Source of the DNA: Ferirhizobium litorale | Lineage (GTDB): Bacteria > Pseudomonadota > Alphaproteobacteria > Rhizobiales > Rhizobiaceae | Length of the DNA stretch: 64,000 nucleotides | NCBI GenBank assembly: GCA_030028905.1 | Contig: JALDYZ010000002.1 | Location: forward strand, 496,001-560,000 | Direction: 5' to 3' | Part shown: piece after piece, positions 38,520 through 46,577 of the stretch | How the letters are laid out: every line of letters begins with the position of its first letter | How positions within the stretch are numbered: the first letter of the stretch is position 1 | Translations under genes and position numbers: made by a program | Notes under the pieces: generated by a model | Database searches by the model: none | Told to the model about the DNA's origin: nothing | Seen by the model: only the letters and a program-made list of their open reading frames with translations

Positions 38520-39965
38520 ATGATGCGTTTGGGTGGAAAGTACCAGCACCTTGTTCATGGCGGCGGTTGCGCCTGCCTGTCCCCCGAGATCCAGCGGGCT
38601 TCGCTGCGTCTGGAAAAGCTGACGCGGCGGGGCGTGTTGGCGGGCCTCGGGGCGTCCCTTTTCATCGGCAGCGCCCCGCGTCTTGGCCTGGCGCAATCAA
38701 CGGAGAAACCTCCGAAAATCCTCTTCCGGCAGGCCAGACTGTTCGACGGCCGTTCGGCCACGGCCAGGCCCAATGTCCAGCTGCTCGTTGAGGGCAACAA
38801 GATCTCCGCGATCGACGAAGCCAACAACCCGGCGCCTTCCGATGCGACGGTCATCGAATGCGGCGGCCGCACGCTGATGCCCGGCCTGATCGACGCGCAC
38901 TGGCACTCGCTGTTTGCAGCCGTTCCCGCTGGCGTGGCAACATCGGGTGATCCAGGGCTGATCTTCACCGCATCGACGGCGGAGGCCGAGCGCACACTCC
39001 TGCGCGGCTTCACCACGGTGCGCGATCTCGGTGGACCGGTCTTCACTTTCAAGCAGGCGATCGACAATGGCACCATACCCGGTCCGCGCATCTATCCTTC
39101 CGGAGCCTTCATAACCACCTCCGGCGGCCATGGCGACCTGCGCATGCTTTCGGAAATACCGCGCAAGCCAGCGCAACTCAGCCTCATCGAACAGGCGGGC
39201 GGCGCGATGCTCGCAGACAGCATCGGCGAGGTGCAGCTACGCGTCCGGGAGCAACTGCTGCAAGGCGCATCGCAGATCAAGGTGATGGGCGGCGGCGGGG
39301 TATCATCACCGCGCAGCCCGCTCGACATGACGACCTTCAGCGAACAGGATCTCAGCGCGGCCGTTGCCGTTGCGCGCGACTGGAACACCTATGTCACCGT
39401 CCACGCCTATGCGCCGAACACCGTCCAGCGGGCGATCGCCGCAGGCGCGGCCTGCATCGAGCATGCACACCTGATGGATGAGGAAACGGCGGGAATGATG
39501 GCCGAGAAGGACATCTGGCTCAGCATCCAGCCGTTTGTTTCGACCGACGATTCCGTCCCCCTCACCGGCCCTTCGGCCAAGCGGCTGGAGCAGGTGATCG
39601 CCGGCACGCCGATCGCCTACGGGCTGGCGCGCAAGTACGGGATCAAGACGGCGTAGGGCTCGGACATCCTGTTTTCGCCCGAGTTGACGCCACGCCAGGG
39701 AACCATGCTCACCCATCTCAGCCAATGGTACTCCAACGCCGAAATCCTGAAGACCGCAACATCGACGAATGCGGATCTTCTGGCGCTGTCCGGCCCGCGC
39801 AATCCCTACGATGGAAAGCTCGGCGTGCTGGAGACCGGCGCCTTCGCCGACATACTGCTGGTTGACGGCGACCCGCTCGCAGAGATCAATCTCCTGCAGG
39901 ATCCGGACAAGAATCTCGCCGTGATCATGAAGGATGGCCGCATCCACAAGAACACGCTGACCTGA
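38520..39965 (+). pseudogene. Amidohydrolase interrupted by an in-frame amber codon
   Basis: An imidazolonepropionase-like amidohydrolase of about 481 residues. A twin-arginine signal (KLTRRGVLAGLGASLFIG) is followed by metal-binding motifs: DAHWH, the bridging lysine in QIKVMGG, VHAYAP and IEHAHLM. At 39654-39656 TAG interrupts the frame between GIKTA and GSDILFSPE; homologs have tryptophan there, so a single TGG to TAG change explains it. The lost part contains the catalytic aspartate (GSD) and the rest of the barrel, and continues in frame to 39965. The upstream product should be inactive. The start has a good AGAGGGGGAAG site. Confidence 0.88.
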
Positions 39966-40013
39966 CTTCTGCCGGTTCCCCGGTCGTCGCCAAGATCGAG
40001 GCCGTCGCCGTGT

Positions 40014-40430
40014 CTATCCCGCCGGCATCCGCTCGAACTTTCTCAAGTCGGTATCGATCGTGTCCCAGGCATGGCCGCGGGCGGCATAGGTGACCACTTG
40101 CGGCTTGAACATTTCCGGATCGTCGAGGCTTCCGGCAGGGACAGCAATCAATTCCGGCATGGCTGCGAAGGTCAGGAAGACCTGCGTGCCGCAGATCGGG
40201 CAGAAGGCATGGATCTTCTCGTTTCCGCTATCGCCCGCGACCCGCCAGCTCCGGGCTTCCCCGGTGATCACCATTTCGGCGCGTCGGGGAAACGTCAGGT
40301 AGGATCCGTGCCCGGTGCCGCTTCGTTTCTGGCAATCGCGGCACTGGCAGTGGTTCTCGAAGATGGGTTCGCTGCTCGTTTCATAGCGGACCGCGCCGCA
40401 AGCGCAGCCGCCGATATAAGACCTGGTCAT
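40014..40430 (-). CDS. GFA (CENP-V/GFA domain) family protein
   Basis: A 138-residue zinc protein of the glutathione-dependent formaldehyde-activating (GFA) fold. The cysteines of the two zinc sites are visible: GGCACGAVRYE, HCQCRDCQKRSG and FCPICGTQVF. Many members do not act on formaldehyde and their substrates are unknown. The ATG at 40430 is preferred over one two codons upstream because its distance to GGAGG is correct. It is the third gene of the ArsR-SRPBCC operon. Confidence 0.87.
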   Translation of the reverse strand: MTRSYIGGCACGAVRYETSSEPIFENHCQCRDCQKRSGTGHGSYLTFPRRAEMVITGEARSWRVAGDSGNEKIHAFCPICGTQVFLTFAAMPELIAVPAGSLDDPEMFKPQVVTYAARGHAWDTIDTDLRKFERMPAG

Positions 40431-40475
40431 TCTCATCCTCCGGTCGTCAGTCTTGTTCCTTGACCCAGAATTCGT

Positions 40476-40940
40476 TCAGGCGGCTTTCGGCTTGGCGAAT
40501 ACGTCGAGGCCCCGGCCGGTTTCCAGGAAGGATTTCAGGCTGGAGAGCACGATCGGCCAGCCCTTGCTGATGCCCTTGGCCATGCCGCTTTCGGCCTCGA
40601 GTTCGTCATGGGTGACGGTCAGCCGCGCCATGTCTTCGTATTCCTCGATCTCGAACGTCACGCGGCTGTAGGCCAGGGGGTCGGCAGCCTGCGAGGCATT
40701 CGCCCAACTGATGACGAGACGATGCGGAGGCAGGGTCTCGATGACGTCGCCGACGAGTTCGACGCTGCGCTCGTCGTTGGCCCGGACATGCTGCCACTTC
40801 GACCCCTGTTTCCAGTCGGATACGTTCTCGTGGCCCCAGTAGCGCCTTGCGAGGTCGGGCCTGGTGATGGCCTCGAACACCTTTTGCGGGGTCGAGGCGA
40901 TATAGGTCACGTAGACAAAGCTGGTCGTTTCTCTGGTCAT
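40476..40940 (-). CDS. SRPBCC (AHSA1-like) family protein
   Basis: A 154-residue START/Bet v1-like protein of the AHSA1 group. The typical start IASTPQKVFEAITRPDLARRYWG and the W-x-S-x-W segment (VSDWKQGSKWQHV), followed by VTFEIEEYEDMARLTVTHDE and the C-terminal GWPIVLSSLKSFLETG, are diagnostic. Members bind hydrophobic ligands; the ligand is unknown. Its gene begins 2 bases after the ArsR stop, a very common ArsR-SRPBCC pairing. Confidence 0.9.
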   Translation of the reverse strand: MTRETTSFVYVTYIASTPQKVFEAITRPDLARRYWGHENVSDWKQGSKWQHVRANDERSVELVGDVIETLPPHRLVISWANASQAADPLAYSRVTFEIEEYEDMARLTVTHDELEAESGMAKGISKGWPIVLSSLKSFLETGRGLDVFAKPKAA

Positions 40941-40942
40941 GG

Positions 40943-41257
40943 CTACTCTCCTTCGAGTTCCTTCTTGAGATCATGCAACAGGCCGAGCCGGTGGCGTTCG
41001 AACTTGCGCACCCAGCGCTCGTAGACCTCGTGCAACGGCACGGGATTGATGAAATGCAGCTTTTCCCGGCCACGCCGCGTCGTGCTCACCAGATTGGCCT
41101 CCTCGAGGAGGTGGAGATGCTGGGTAGCCGATTGCCGGGCCATGTCGAGGTTTTCGCAAAGCTGGCCGAGCGTCTGGCCGTTTCTCTCGCACAGCAGGTC
41201 GAGCAGCTTCCTGCGCGTCGGATCGCCCAGCGCCTTGAAAACCTTGTCGTCGTCCAT
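40943..41257 (-). CDS. ArsR family transcriptional regulator
   Basis: A 104-residue winged-helix repressor. The ArsR fold is visible in VFKALGDPTRRKLLDLLCERNGQTLGQLCENLDMARQSATQHLHLLEEANLVSTTRRGREKLHFINP. It lacks the metal-binding cysteine motif ELCVCDL, so it is not an arsenic sensor; its ligand is unknown. The start MDDDKVFKALGDPTRR is chosen because the upstream frame runs into the promoter. It heads an operon with SRPBCC and GFA genes and probably represses itself through the operator at 41286-41305. Confidence 0.92.
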   Translation of the reverse strand: MDDDKVFKALGDPTRRKLLDLLCERNGQTLGQLCENLDMARQSATQHLHLLEEANLVSTTRRGREKLHFINPVPLHEVYERWVRKFERHRLGLLHDLKKELEGE

Positions 41258-41280
41258 CGGTCTCTCTCGTCTGTAGGGAT

Positions 41281-41310
41281 ATAATATGCAGGTATTTACC
41301 TGCATGTCAA
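41281..41310 (-). promoter_or_regulatory. ArsR operon promoter with internal 20-bp operator
   Basis: On the minus strand a perfect -35 TTGACA (41310-41305) and a -10 TATTAT (41286-41281) are 18 bases apart. The spacer is filled by a perfect palindrome ATGCAGGTAAATACCTGCAT (41286-41305), which shares one base with each hexamer. This is the layout expected for a repressor that blocks RNA polymerase. The predicted start of transcription would be about 16 bases before the ArsR ATG. Confidence 0.8.
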
Positions 41311-41374
41311 ATGGCATTGCATCGCGGCGATGCGTCATGATGGGGGCTCAGGCCCCGTCAACGTGGCTTCGGGA

Positions 41375-42370
41375 TCAGTCCGTTGCCATCAGGAAGAGGA
41401 TGTGCAGGTCCTTTTCGGGGAAGAAATCCTCGACAGTCATTTCGAAGGTCGTCGGACCGACCTTTTTCACGCCGCTGCCGCAGAAGCTGACGTAGTCCTG
41501 GGGCCGGCCCTTGTCGACCGTCAGCTTGAAGCGCTTGATCGGGCCCTGCCAGTTGGCACCGGTCGTCAGCACGTAGGAAATCCAGTTCTCGACATAGTGC
41601 GGCTTGCCGGCCTCCAGCGCCGCTTTCGACTGCCGGGCGATCTTCACCATGTTGTCGTCGATGCAGTAGCGCTCCACGTAGTCGCGGTAGCGCTGGCCTG
41701 TCGGTTTTCCGTCCTCGAGATAGCTCACGTCGACGGTGCCGCCGACGCTCGGCTTGTAGCTATGCTCGACACGCACCTGCCGGCCGGCCGGGAATGTGGT
41801 CTCCCACCAATAGACTGACCTCAGCGTCCAGAGCGGGATCAGGTGCTCGACCATGCCCTCGCCCTCGTCATAGCGGTCGGCGAAGATCAGCCCCTTGTCG
41901 ATCCAGCCGGCCTTCACCTCCGCCGGCAGCTTCTCCAGCGCCTCGGAGGTCGCCGCGCTGTAGGGCAAGAGCGGAATGCCGCGGGCGACCACCTCTTCGG
42001 TCATGTCGATACCCAAGGCGATGACCCGCTGCTGCAGCGTCGGTTCTATCGGCTTGCCGTCCTGCAGCACCGAGAAGCCGAGGAAGTTGTCCGCTTCCAT
42101 GTCGGGGATGGCGATCATGCCATTGGGCTCCCCCAGGATGTCGGGCATGGGAAAAGCGACGATGCTGGTCACATCGCGGTCGGAGGAATTGGCGAAAACG
42201 TAGCGAACCCGGATCTCGTCGCGCGAGATGAAGAGGTCTTCCTCCTCCATGGAAACCTCGTCGGACTGGACGTAGGCGAGGCCGCCGGTCTCCAGTTCCG
42301 CCATCGTGTCGTTGGCGAGCGCAGGACCCGGCATCATCAGGAAGCTGGCGACGAGCAGGCGCGAAAGCAT
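41375..42370 (-). CDS. DUF4424 exported protein
   Basis: A 331-residue protein with a signal peptide (MLSRLLVASFLMMPGPALA) and a DUF4424 domain. Recognisable stretches are NDTMAELETGGLAYVQSDEVSMEEEDLFIS, VRYVFANSSDRDVTSIVAFPMPDI and the C-terminal VGPTTFEMTVEDFFPEKDLHILFL. The family occurs in alphaproteobacteria and has no known function. GGGGAA precedes the ATG. It is divergent from tlyA and convergent to nothing; it faces the ArsR promoter from the 5' side. Confidence 0.85.
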   Translation of the reverse strand: MLSRLLVASFLMMPGPALANDTMAELETGGLAYVQSDEVSMEEEDLFISRDEIRVRYVFANSSDRDVTSIVAFPMPDILGEPNGMIAIPDMEADNFLGFSVLQDGKPIEPTLQQRVIALGIDMTEEVVARGIPLLPYSAATSEALEKLPAEVKAGWIDKGLIFADRYDEGEGMVEHLIPLWTLRSVYWWETTFPAGRQVRVEHSYKPSVGGTVDVSYLEDGKPTGQRYRDYVERYCIDDNMVKIARQSKAALEAGKPHYVENWISYVLTTGANWQGPIKRFKLTVDKGRPQDYVSFCGSGVKKVGPTTFEMTVEDFFPEKDLHILFLMATD

Positions 42371-42556
42371 GGTGGTTCCCCTTCGTTTTCGTCCGGGCCG
42401 TTCATGGCTTGGCCTGGTCGAAGCAGGATTGTATAGGACCTTCGTGTCGGAATGGCCCGTGCTTTTTTGATCCGCCGCGGCCTGGAGATCACCCTTCTCG
42501 CAAGGGAATACAACAAAACACTTGCATGCGCGGGCGTTGCCAGCCATTGACACCCA

Positions 42557-43309
42557 ATGTCAGTATCACCCGAAAACCAGCGCCTCGACCAGCTTCTCGT
42601 TTCGCTCAATCTCGTCGCCAGCCGATCGCGCGCCCGCGACGCCATTGCCCGCGGAACGGTCACGGTCAACGGCAAGACCGTGACCAAGCCGAGCCTGAGC
42701 TTTCCGGCCGATGCCACCATCACCATCAACGACCCGGCACAGGACTACGTGTCGCGCGCGGCACTGAAACTCGTCGCCGCACTCGACCATTTTGACCTCG
42801 ACCCGTCGGGGCTCACCTGCCTCGATGTCGGGGCCTCGACAGGCGGCTTTACCGAGGTGCTTTTGAAGCGTGGCGCAGCCCATGTATTTTCGGTCGATGT
42901 CGGCCATGACCAGATGCATCCACGCATTTCGTGCGACCCGCGCGTCAACAACATCGAGGGGCTGAACGCCCGCAACCTGGAGCCCGAAGATCTCGACGAC
43001 CAGCCGATCGACTTCGTCGTCTCCGACGTCTCCTTCATCTCGCTGAAGCTCGCCCTTTCCCCGGCGCTGGCCCTTGCCGAACCCGGCGCGCGCTGCATCC
43101 TGCTGGTCAAGCCGCAATTCGAGGCGGGCCGCGAGGCGATCAGCAAGGCCGGTCTCTTGAAGGACCCGGAAAGCGCGCCTGCGGTCGCGGCCGAGCTTGA
43201 ACGATGGCTGGTCGAGGACATCGGCTGGAAGAGCCTCGGCCTCATCGCCTCGCCGATCGCCGGCGGCGACGGCAACCAGGAATTCCTACTCGCGGGATCA
43301 AAACCATGA
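42557..43309 (+). CDS. tlyA: TlyA family RNA methyltransferase
   Basis: A 250-residue protein with an N-terminal S4 RNA-binding domain (QRLDQLLVSLNLVASRSRARDAIARGTVTVNG) and a FtsJ-like methyltransferase (CLDVGASTGGFTEVLLKRGAAHVFSVDVGHDQMHP; DVSFISLKLALSPAL; LLVKPQFEAGR). TlyA methylates rRNA 2'-OH in some bacteria; older annotations call it hemolysin. Its stop overlaps the next methyltransferase start (ATGA). In related rhizobia tlyA follows dxs closely; here 6.6 kb separates them. Confidence 0.92.
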   Translation: MSVSPENQRLDQLLVSLNLVASRSRARDAIARGTVTVNGKTVTKPSLSFPADATITINDPAQDYVSRAALKLVAALDHFDLDPSGLTCLDVGASTGGFTEVLLKRGAAHVFSVDVGHDQMHPRISCDPRVNNIEGLNARNLEPEDLDDQPIDFVVSDVSFISLKLALSPALALAEPGARCILLVKPQFEAGREAISKAGLLKDPESAPAVAAELERWLVEDIGWKSLGLIASPIAGGDGNQEFLLAGSKP

Positions 43310-44556
43310 GCACCGAAACCGTCACCATCAGCAAGCTCGGCGCCCAGGGCGACGGTATCGCAAACGGTCCGGACGGTCCGATCTACATCCCCTTCGGCCT
43401 GCCCGGCGAGACCGTCGCCATCGCCCGGGTGAAGAACCACCGCACCATCATGTCGATCACCCGGCCTTCGCCAGACCGTCGCGAGCCGCTCTGTCGCCAT
43501 TTCGGCCCGGACGGGGTCGGCGGCGCATGCGGCGGCTGTTCGCTGCAGCATCTTGGCGACGACGCCTATCGCAGCTTCAAGCGCGACCTCGTGATCGATG
43601 CCCTGAAGTCGAAGGGACTGGCACCCGCGGTCGGCGATCTCGTCGTCGCGCATCCGGGCGAGCGCCGCCGCGTCGTCTTTGCCGCGCGCAAGACGGAGAA
43701 GGAACTGTTGCTCGGCTTCAACCAGGCCGAAAGCCACCACATCGTCTCGATCAGCGAATGTCCGATCGCGTCCGCCGCGATCACCTCGCGGCTGGACGCC
43801 ATCAAGGCGATCGGCAAGGCGATGGCTACCAGCGCCGAACCCTTCCGCATCACCGTGCTCGAAACCCTGTCGGGACTCGATCTCTCGGTCGAGGGCATCA
43901 AGGGCCTCTCCGACCAGAAGCGCCGCGCCACGATCGAGACCACCCTCGGCCTGCGCGGCATCGCACGGGTATCGTTGAACGGCGAGATCCTCGTCGAACC
44001 AATGAAACCGATCCTCGATTTCGGCGGCGTGCAGGTCTCACCGCCGCCGGGCAGCTTCACACAGGCGACGAAGCCCGCCGAAGACATCATGGCCGAGTTG
44101 GTGACGTCGCATGTCGGCAAGGCCAAGCGCATCGCCGATCTGTTCGCCGGCTCCGGCACCTTCAGCCTGCGGCTGGCGCGGACCGGGCGCGTGCATGCGG
44201 TCGAGGCGGAAGACAAGGCACTCAAGGCTCTCGACCATGCGGCGCGCAACACGCAGGGGCTGAAGCCGGTGAGCATCGAGAAGCGCGACCTGTTCCGCCG
44301 GCCGTTGATGGCTTCGGAACTGAAGGTCTTCGACGCGGTGGTGTTCGACCCGCCGCGCGCAGGCGCCGAATTCCAGTCACAGGAACTGGCGCGCTCGGGC
44401 GTGAAGAAGATCGTCGCGGTCAGTTGCAACCCGCTGACCCTCGCCCGCGACCTCGCCATTCTCGTCGCCGGCGGCTACCGCGTGACTTCGGTGACGCCGA
44501 TCGACCAGTTCCTCTGGTCGTCGCATGTGGAAGTCGTGGCATCGCTGGAGAAGTGA
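43306..44556 (+). CDS. RlmD/RumA-like class I SAM RNA methyltransferase
   Basis: A 416-residue 23S rRNA or tRNA m5U methyltransferase of the TrmA/RumA family. A TRAM-like N-terminal domain (VTISKLGAQGDGIANGPDGPIYIPFGLPGETV) is followed by iron-sulfur cysteines (CRHFG, CGGCSLQHL, SECPI), the SAM motif DLFAGSGTFSLRLA, and the catalytic region FDPPRAGAEFQS and VSCNPLTLARDLA. The start overlaps the tlyA stop, so the two are translationally coupled. The exact rRNA target cannot be read from the sequence. Confidence 0.92.
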   Translation: MSTETVTISKLGAQGDGIANGPDGPIYIPFGLPGETVAIARVKNHRTIMSITRPSPDRREPLCRHFGPDGVGGACGGCSLQHLGDDAYRSFKRDLVIDALKSKGLAPAVGDLVVAHPGERRRVVFAARKTEKELLLGFNQAESHHIVSISECPIASAAITSRLDAIKAIGKAMATSAEPFRITVLETLSGLDLSVEGIKGLSDQKRRATIETTLGLRGIARVSLNGEILVEPMKPILDFGGVQVSPPPGSFTQATKPAEDIMAELVTSHVGKAKRIADLFAGSGTFSLRLARTGRVHAVEAEDKALKALDHAARNTQGLKPVSIEKRDLFRRPLMASELKVFDAVVFDPPRAGAEFQSQELARSGVKKIVAVSCNPLTLARDLAILVAGGYRVTSVTPIDQFLWSSHVEVVASLEK

Positions 44557-44586
44557 TGTCCCCGACCTGAAGCGGCAGCGCAAGAC

Positions 44587-44604
44587 CATCGCCGAAGGGC
44601 GATG
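44587..44604 (+). terminator. Short hairpin after the RNA methyltransferase
   Basis: A 7-bp stem (CATCGCC / GGCGATG) with a GAAG tetraloop, 31 bases after the stop, followed by TGTCGTTT. A weak terminator candidate before the next gene. Confidence 0.4.
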
Positions 44605-44664
44605 TGTCGTTTGCCGCAGGATCTGGTAGGATCTCCCCGCCATCGAGCGTCATGGGAGGATAGG

Positions 44665-45693
44665 ATGTCTTCTGCAACTGACGGCATGCCTGCGGGTGAG
44701 ATATCGCCCTACCTGTTGGTCGACACGATGTACGCCTACACCAAGAGCGCCGCGATCAAGGCCGCGATCGAACTCGACCTCTTCAGCGCAATCGGCCCCG
44801 AAGGCAGCACCACGGAAAAACTCTCGGCCGCAACGAACGCCTCGGAGCGGGGCGTGCGTATCCTTTGCGATCTTCTTGTCGTCAACGGCTTCCTCGTCAA
44901 GGACGGCACCCGCTACCTCCTGACGCCATCGAGCACGGCGTTCCTCGTGCGAAACTCGCCGGCCTACATGGGAGCGGCCATCGATTTTCTCGTGTCGCCG
45001 GAAATGCTCGGGTTGTTCCTGACCGATCCAACCGCCTATGTGCGCAACGGCGGATCGCTCGGCCTGGCCAACATGGAGGCCAACAATCCCGTCTGGGTCA
45101 AGTTCGCGCGCGGCATGGAGGCATTCACTGGCGGCAGCGCAATGGTCGTTGCGGCAGAGGCGGCTACCTGGCCGGTACCGCCTCGGAAGATCCTCGATAT
45201 CGCAGCCGGGCCCGGGCGGTTCGGCATCGAACTGGCGAAGCTCCTTGAAACGGCCGAAGTCGTCGCAGTCGACTGGCAGCCGGTCCTGGATGTCGCCGTG
45301 GAGAATGCTGAAAAGGCGGGCATTGCCGCGCGCTACCGCGTCATCGCCGGAAGTGCATTCGATGTCGACTGGGGCCGTGACTACGACCTCATCCTGCTTC
45401 CAAACTTCCTCCACCATTTCGACGTCGAGACCTGTGTCGGCCTGCTGAGGAAGTGCAAGGCCAGCCTTGCGGCCGCAGGCAAGGTGGCCGTCATCGAGTT
45501 CGTGCCCAATGCTGACCGCGTGACGCCTCCCATCCCGGCTGCTTTCGCATGGGTGATGCTGGCCACCACCCCCAAGGGCGACGCCTACGCCGAGAAGGAA
45601 CTTGCCGACATGGCCAACGCTGCCGGGTTCCGCTCGGTTTCACTCAAACCGCTGCCGCCGACGCCGGCGAGCCTGCTGGTCTGCGAGCAGTAG
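44665..45693 (+). CDS. O-methyltransferase-like protein with dimerisation domain
   Basis: A 342-residue SAM-dependent methyltransferase. The N-terminal winged-helix dimerisation domain (LLVDTMYAYTKSAAIKAAIELDLFSAIGPEGSTTEKLSAATNASERGVRILCDLLVVNGFL) and the SAM loop (ILDIAAGPGRFGIELAK) match the plant-type/hydroxyneurosporene O-methyltransferase family. The late LLPNFLHHFD and LPPTPASLLVCEQ stretches complete the domain. The substrate is unknown. GGGAGGA lies before the ATG. It stands alone on its strand, convergent with the enoyl-CoA hydratase. Confidence 0.85.
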   Translation: MSSATDGMPAGEISPYLLVDTMYAYTKSAAIKAAIELDLFSAIGPEGSTTEKLSAATNASERGVRILCDLLVVNGFLVKDGTRYLLTPSSTAFLVRNSPAYMGAAIDFLVSPEMLGLFLTDPTAYVRNGGSLGLANMEANNPVWVKFARGMEAFTGGSAMVVAAEAATWPVPPRKILDIAAGPGRFGIELAKLLETAEVVAVDWQPVLDVAVENAEKAGIAARYRVIAGSAFDVDWGRDYDLILLPNFLHHFDVETCVGLLRKCKASLAAAGKVAVIEFVPNADRVTPPIPAAFAWVMLATTPKGDAYAEKELADMANAAGFRSVSLKPLPPTPASLLVCEQ

Positions 45694-45752
45694 TGGCCGA
45701 CTCAACCGCGAACGCCCGTGCTGACAGATGACTTCGTATTTGGCCGATCCTC

Positions 45753-45783
45753 CCGTCATCCCGGCCCTGAGCAGGCATGACGG
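45753..45783. repeat. Short palindromic repeat (CATNCCGGCCCTGAGC family)
   Basis: A 7-bp inverted repeat (CCGTCAT / ATGACGG) enclosing CCCGGCCCTGAGCAGGC, in the gap between two convergent genes. The stretch CATCCCGGCCCTGAGC is nearly identical to CATTCCGGCCCTGAGC at about 48546. I read both as decayed copies of a dispersed rhizobial palindromic repeat. Confidence 0.45.
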
Positions 45784-45812
45784 AAAAAGCGGAGTATACT
45801 TCGACCAAGCCG

Positions 45813-46568
45813 TCACCGGCGCATGAAAGCCTCGAACGCGGCCCGTGCCTCGGCGCTCGCCAGTTGCGCCAGGAACAGGTCCAGTTCCTCGTGCATGCGC
45901 GCCACCAGCGCCTTGCGGTCGCCGCGCAGCAGGTCACGGGAAATCCCCAGTGCCTGCGGCGGCTTGGCGGCGAGCGATGCGGCCAGCGCAAGCGTCTCGG
46001 CCTCGACATTCTCGGGCGCCGTCACCTTCCAGATGAGCCCTGCCTCCCGGGCCTGCTCGGCCGAAAACCCCTCGCCGGCGACGAGCATAGCGAAGGCGCG
46101 CTGATGACCCATGACATTCGGTGCGATGAGGCTGGACCCGGCTTCCGGCACCAGCGCCAGGTCCACGAACGGGGTTCTGAACAGGCTGCGGCTGGAGGCG
46201 ACCGTCAGGTCGCAATGCATGTGCATCGTCGTACCGATGCCGATCGCGAGACCGTCGACGCCGGAAACCACCGGCTTGGTGGCGCCGGCAAGCGCGAGTA
46301 GGAATGCGAAGGGAGCCGGGACCTCATTGCCGACGTCCATCGCGTGGCTGAGGAAATCGGCAATGTCGTTGCCGGCCGAGAAGCAGCCTTCCGTACCCAG
46401 AAAGGCTATCGCGCGGATCGACGCATCGCGGTCCGCCTCGCGAATGGCGTCGATCATCCGGTGATACATGGCCCGCGTGATCGCGTTCTTCTTTTCGGGA
46501 CGGTTGAAGCGGATGACCAGAACGCCTTCATGGCTTGCCGGGCGTTCGACGAGAATGTGGTCGGTCAT
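45813..46568 (-). CDS. Enoyl-CoA hydratase/isomerase family protein
   Basis: A 251-residue crotonase-fold enzyme. The oxyanion-hole segments are visible (FLGTEGCFSAGNDIADFL and the GVDGLAIGIGTTMHMHCDLTVAS helix), and FVDLALVPEAGSSLIAP carries one of the two usual catalytic glutamate positions. It probably hydrates or isomerises enoyl-CoA in fatty-acid or branched-chain degradation. It starts 9 bases after the acyl-CoA dehydrogenase stop with a GAGGAGA site, so the two are an operon. Confidence 0.9.
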   Translation of the reverse strand: MTDHILVERPASHEGVLVIRFNRPEKKNAITRAMYHRMIDAIREADRDASIRAIAFLGTEGCFSAGNDIADFLSHAMDVGNEVPAPFAFLLALAGATKPVVSGVDGLAIGIGTTMHMHCDLTVASSRSLFRTPFVDLALVPEAGSSLIAPNVMGHQRAFAMLVAGEGFSAEQAREAGLIWKVTAPENVEAETLALAASLAAKPPQALGISRDLLRGDRKALVARMHEELDLFLAQLASAEARAAFEAFMRR

Positions 46569-46577
46569 GGTCTCTCC

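Noticed and set aside
37236..38696. A 486-codon open frame overlapping the metallo-beta-lactamase
   Set aside because: Same strand but shifted frame; the lactamase frame has a signal peptide, zinc motifs and a ribosome binding site, this one has none.
39654..39656. TAG as a pyrrolysine codon in the amidohydrolase
   Set aside because: The expected residue is tryptophan, and pyrrolysine systems are not known in rhizobia; a nonsense mutation or sequencing error is simpler.
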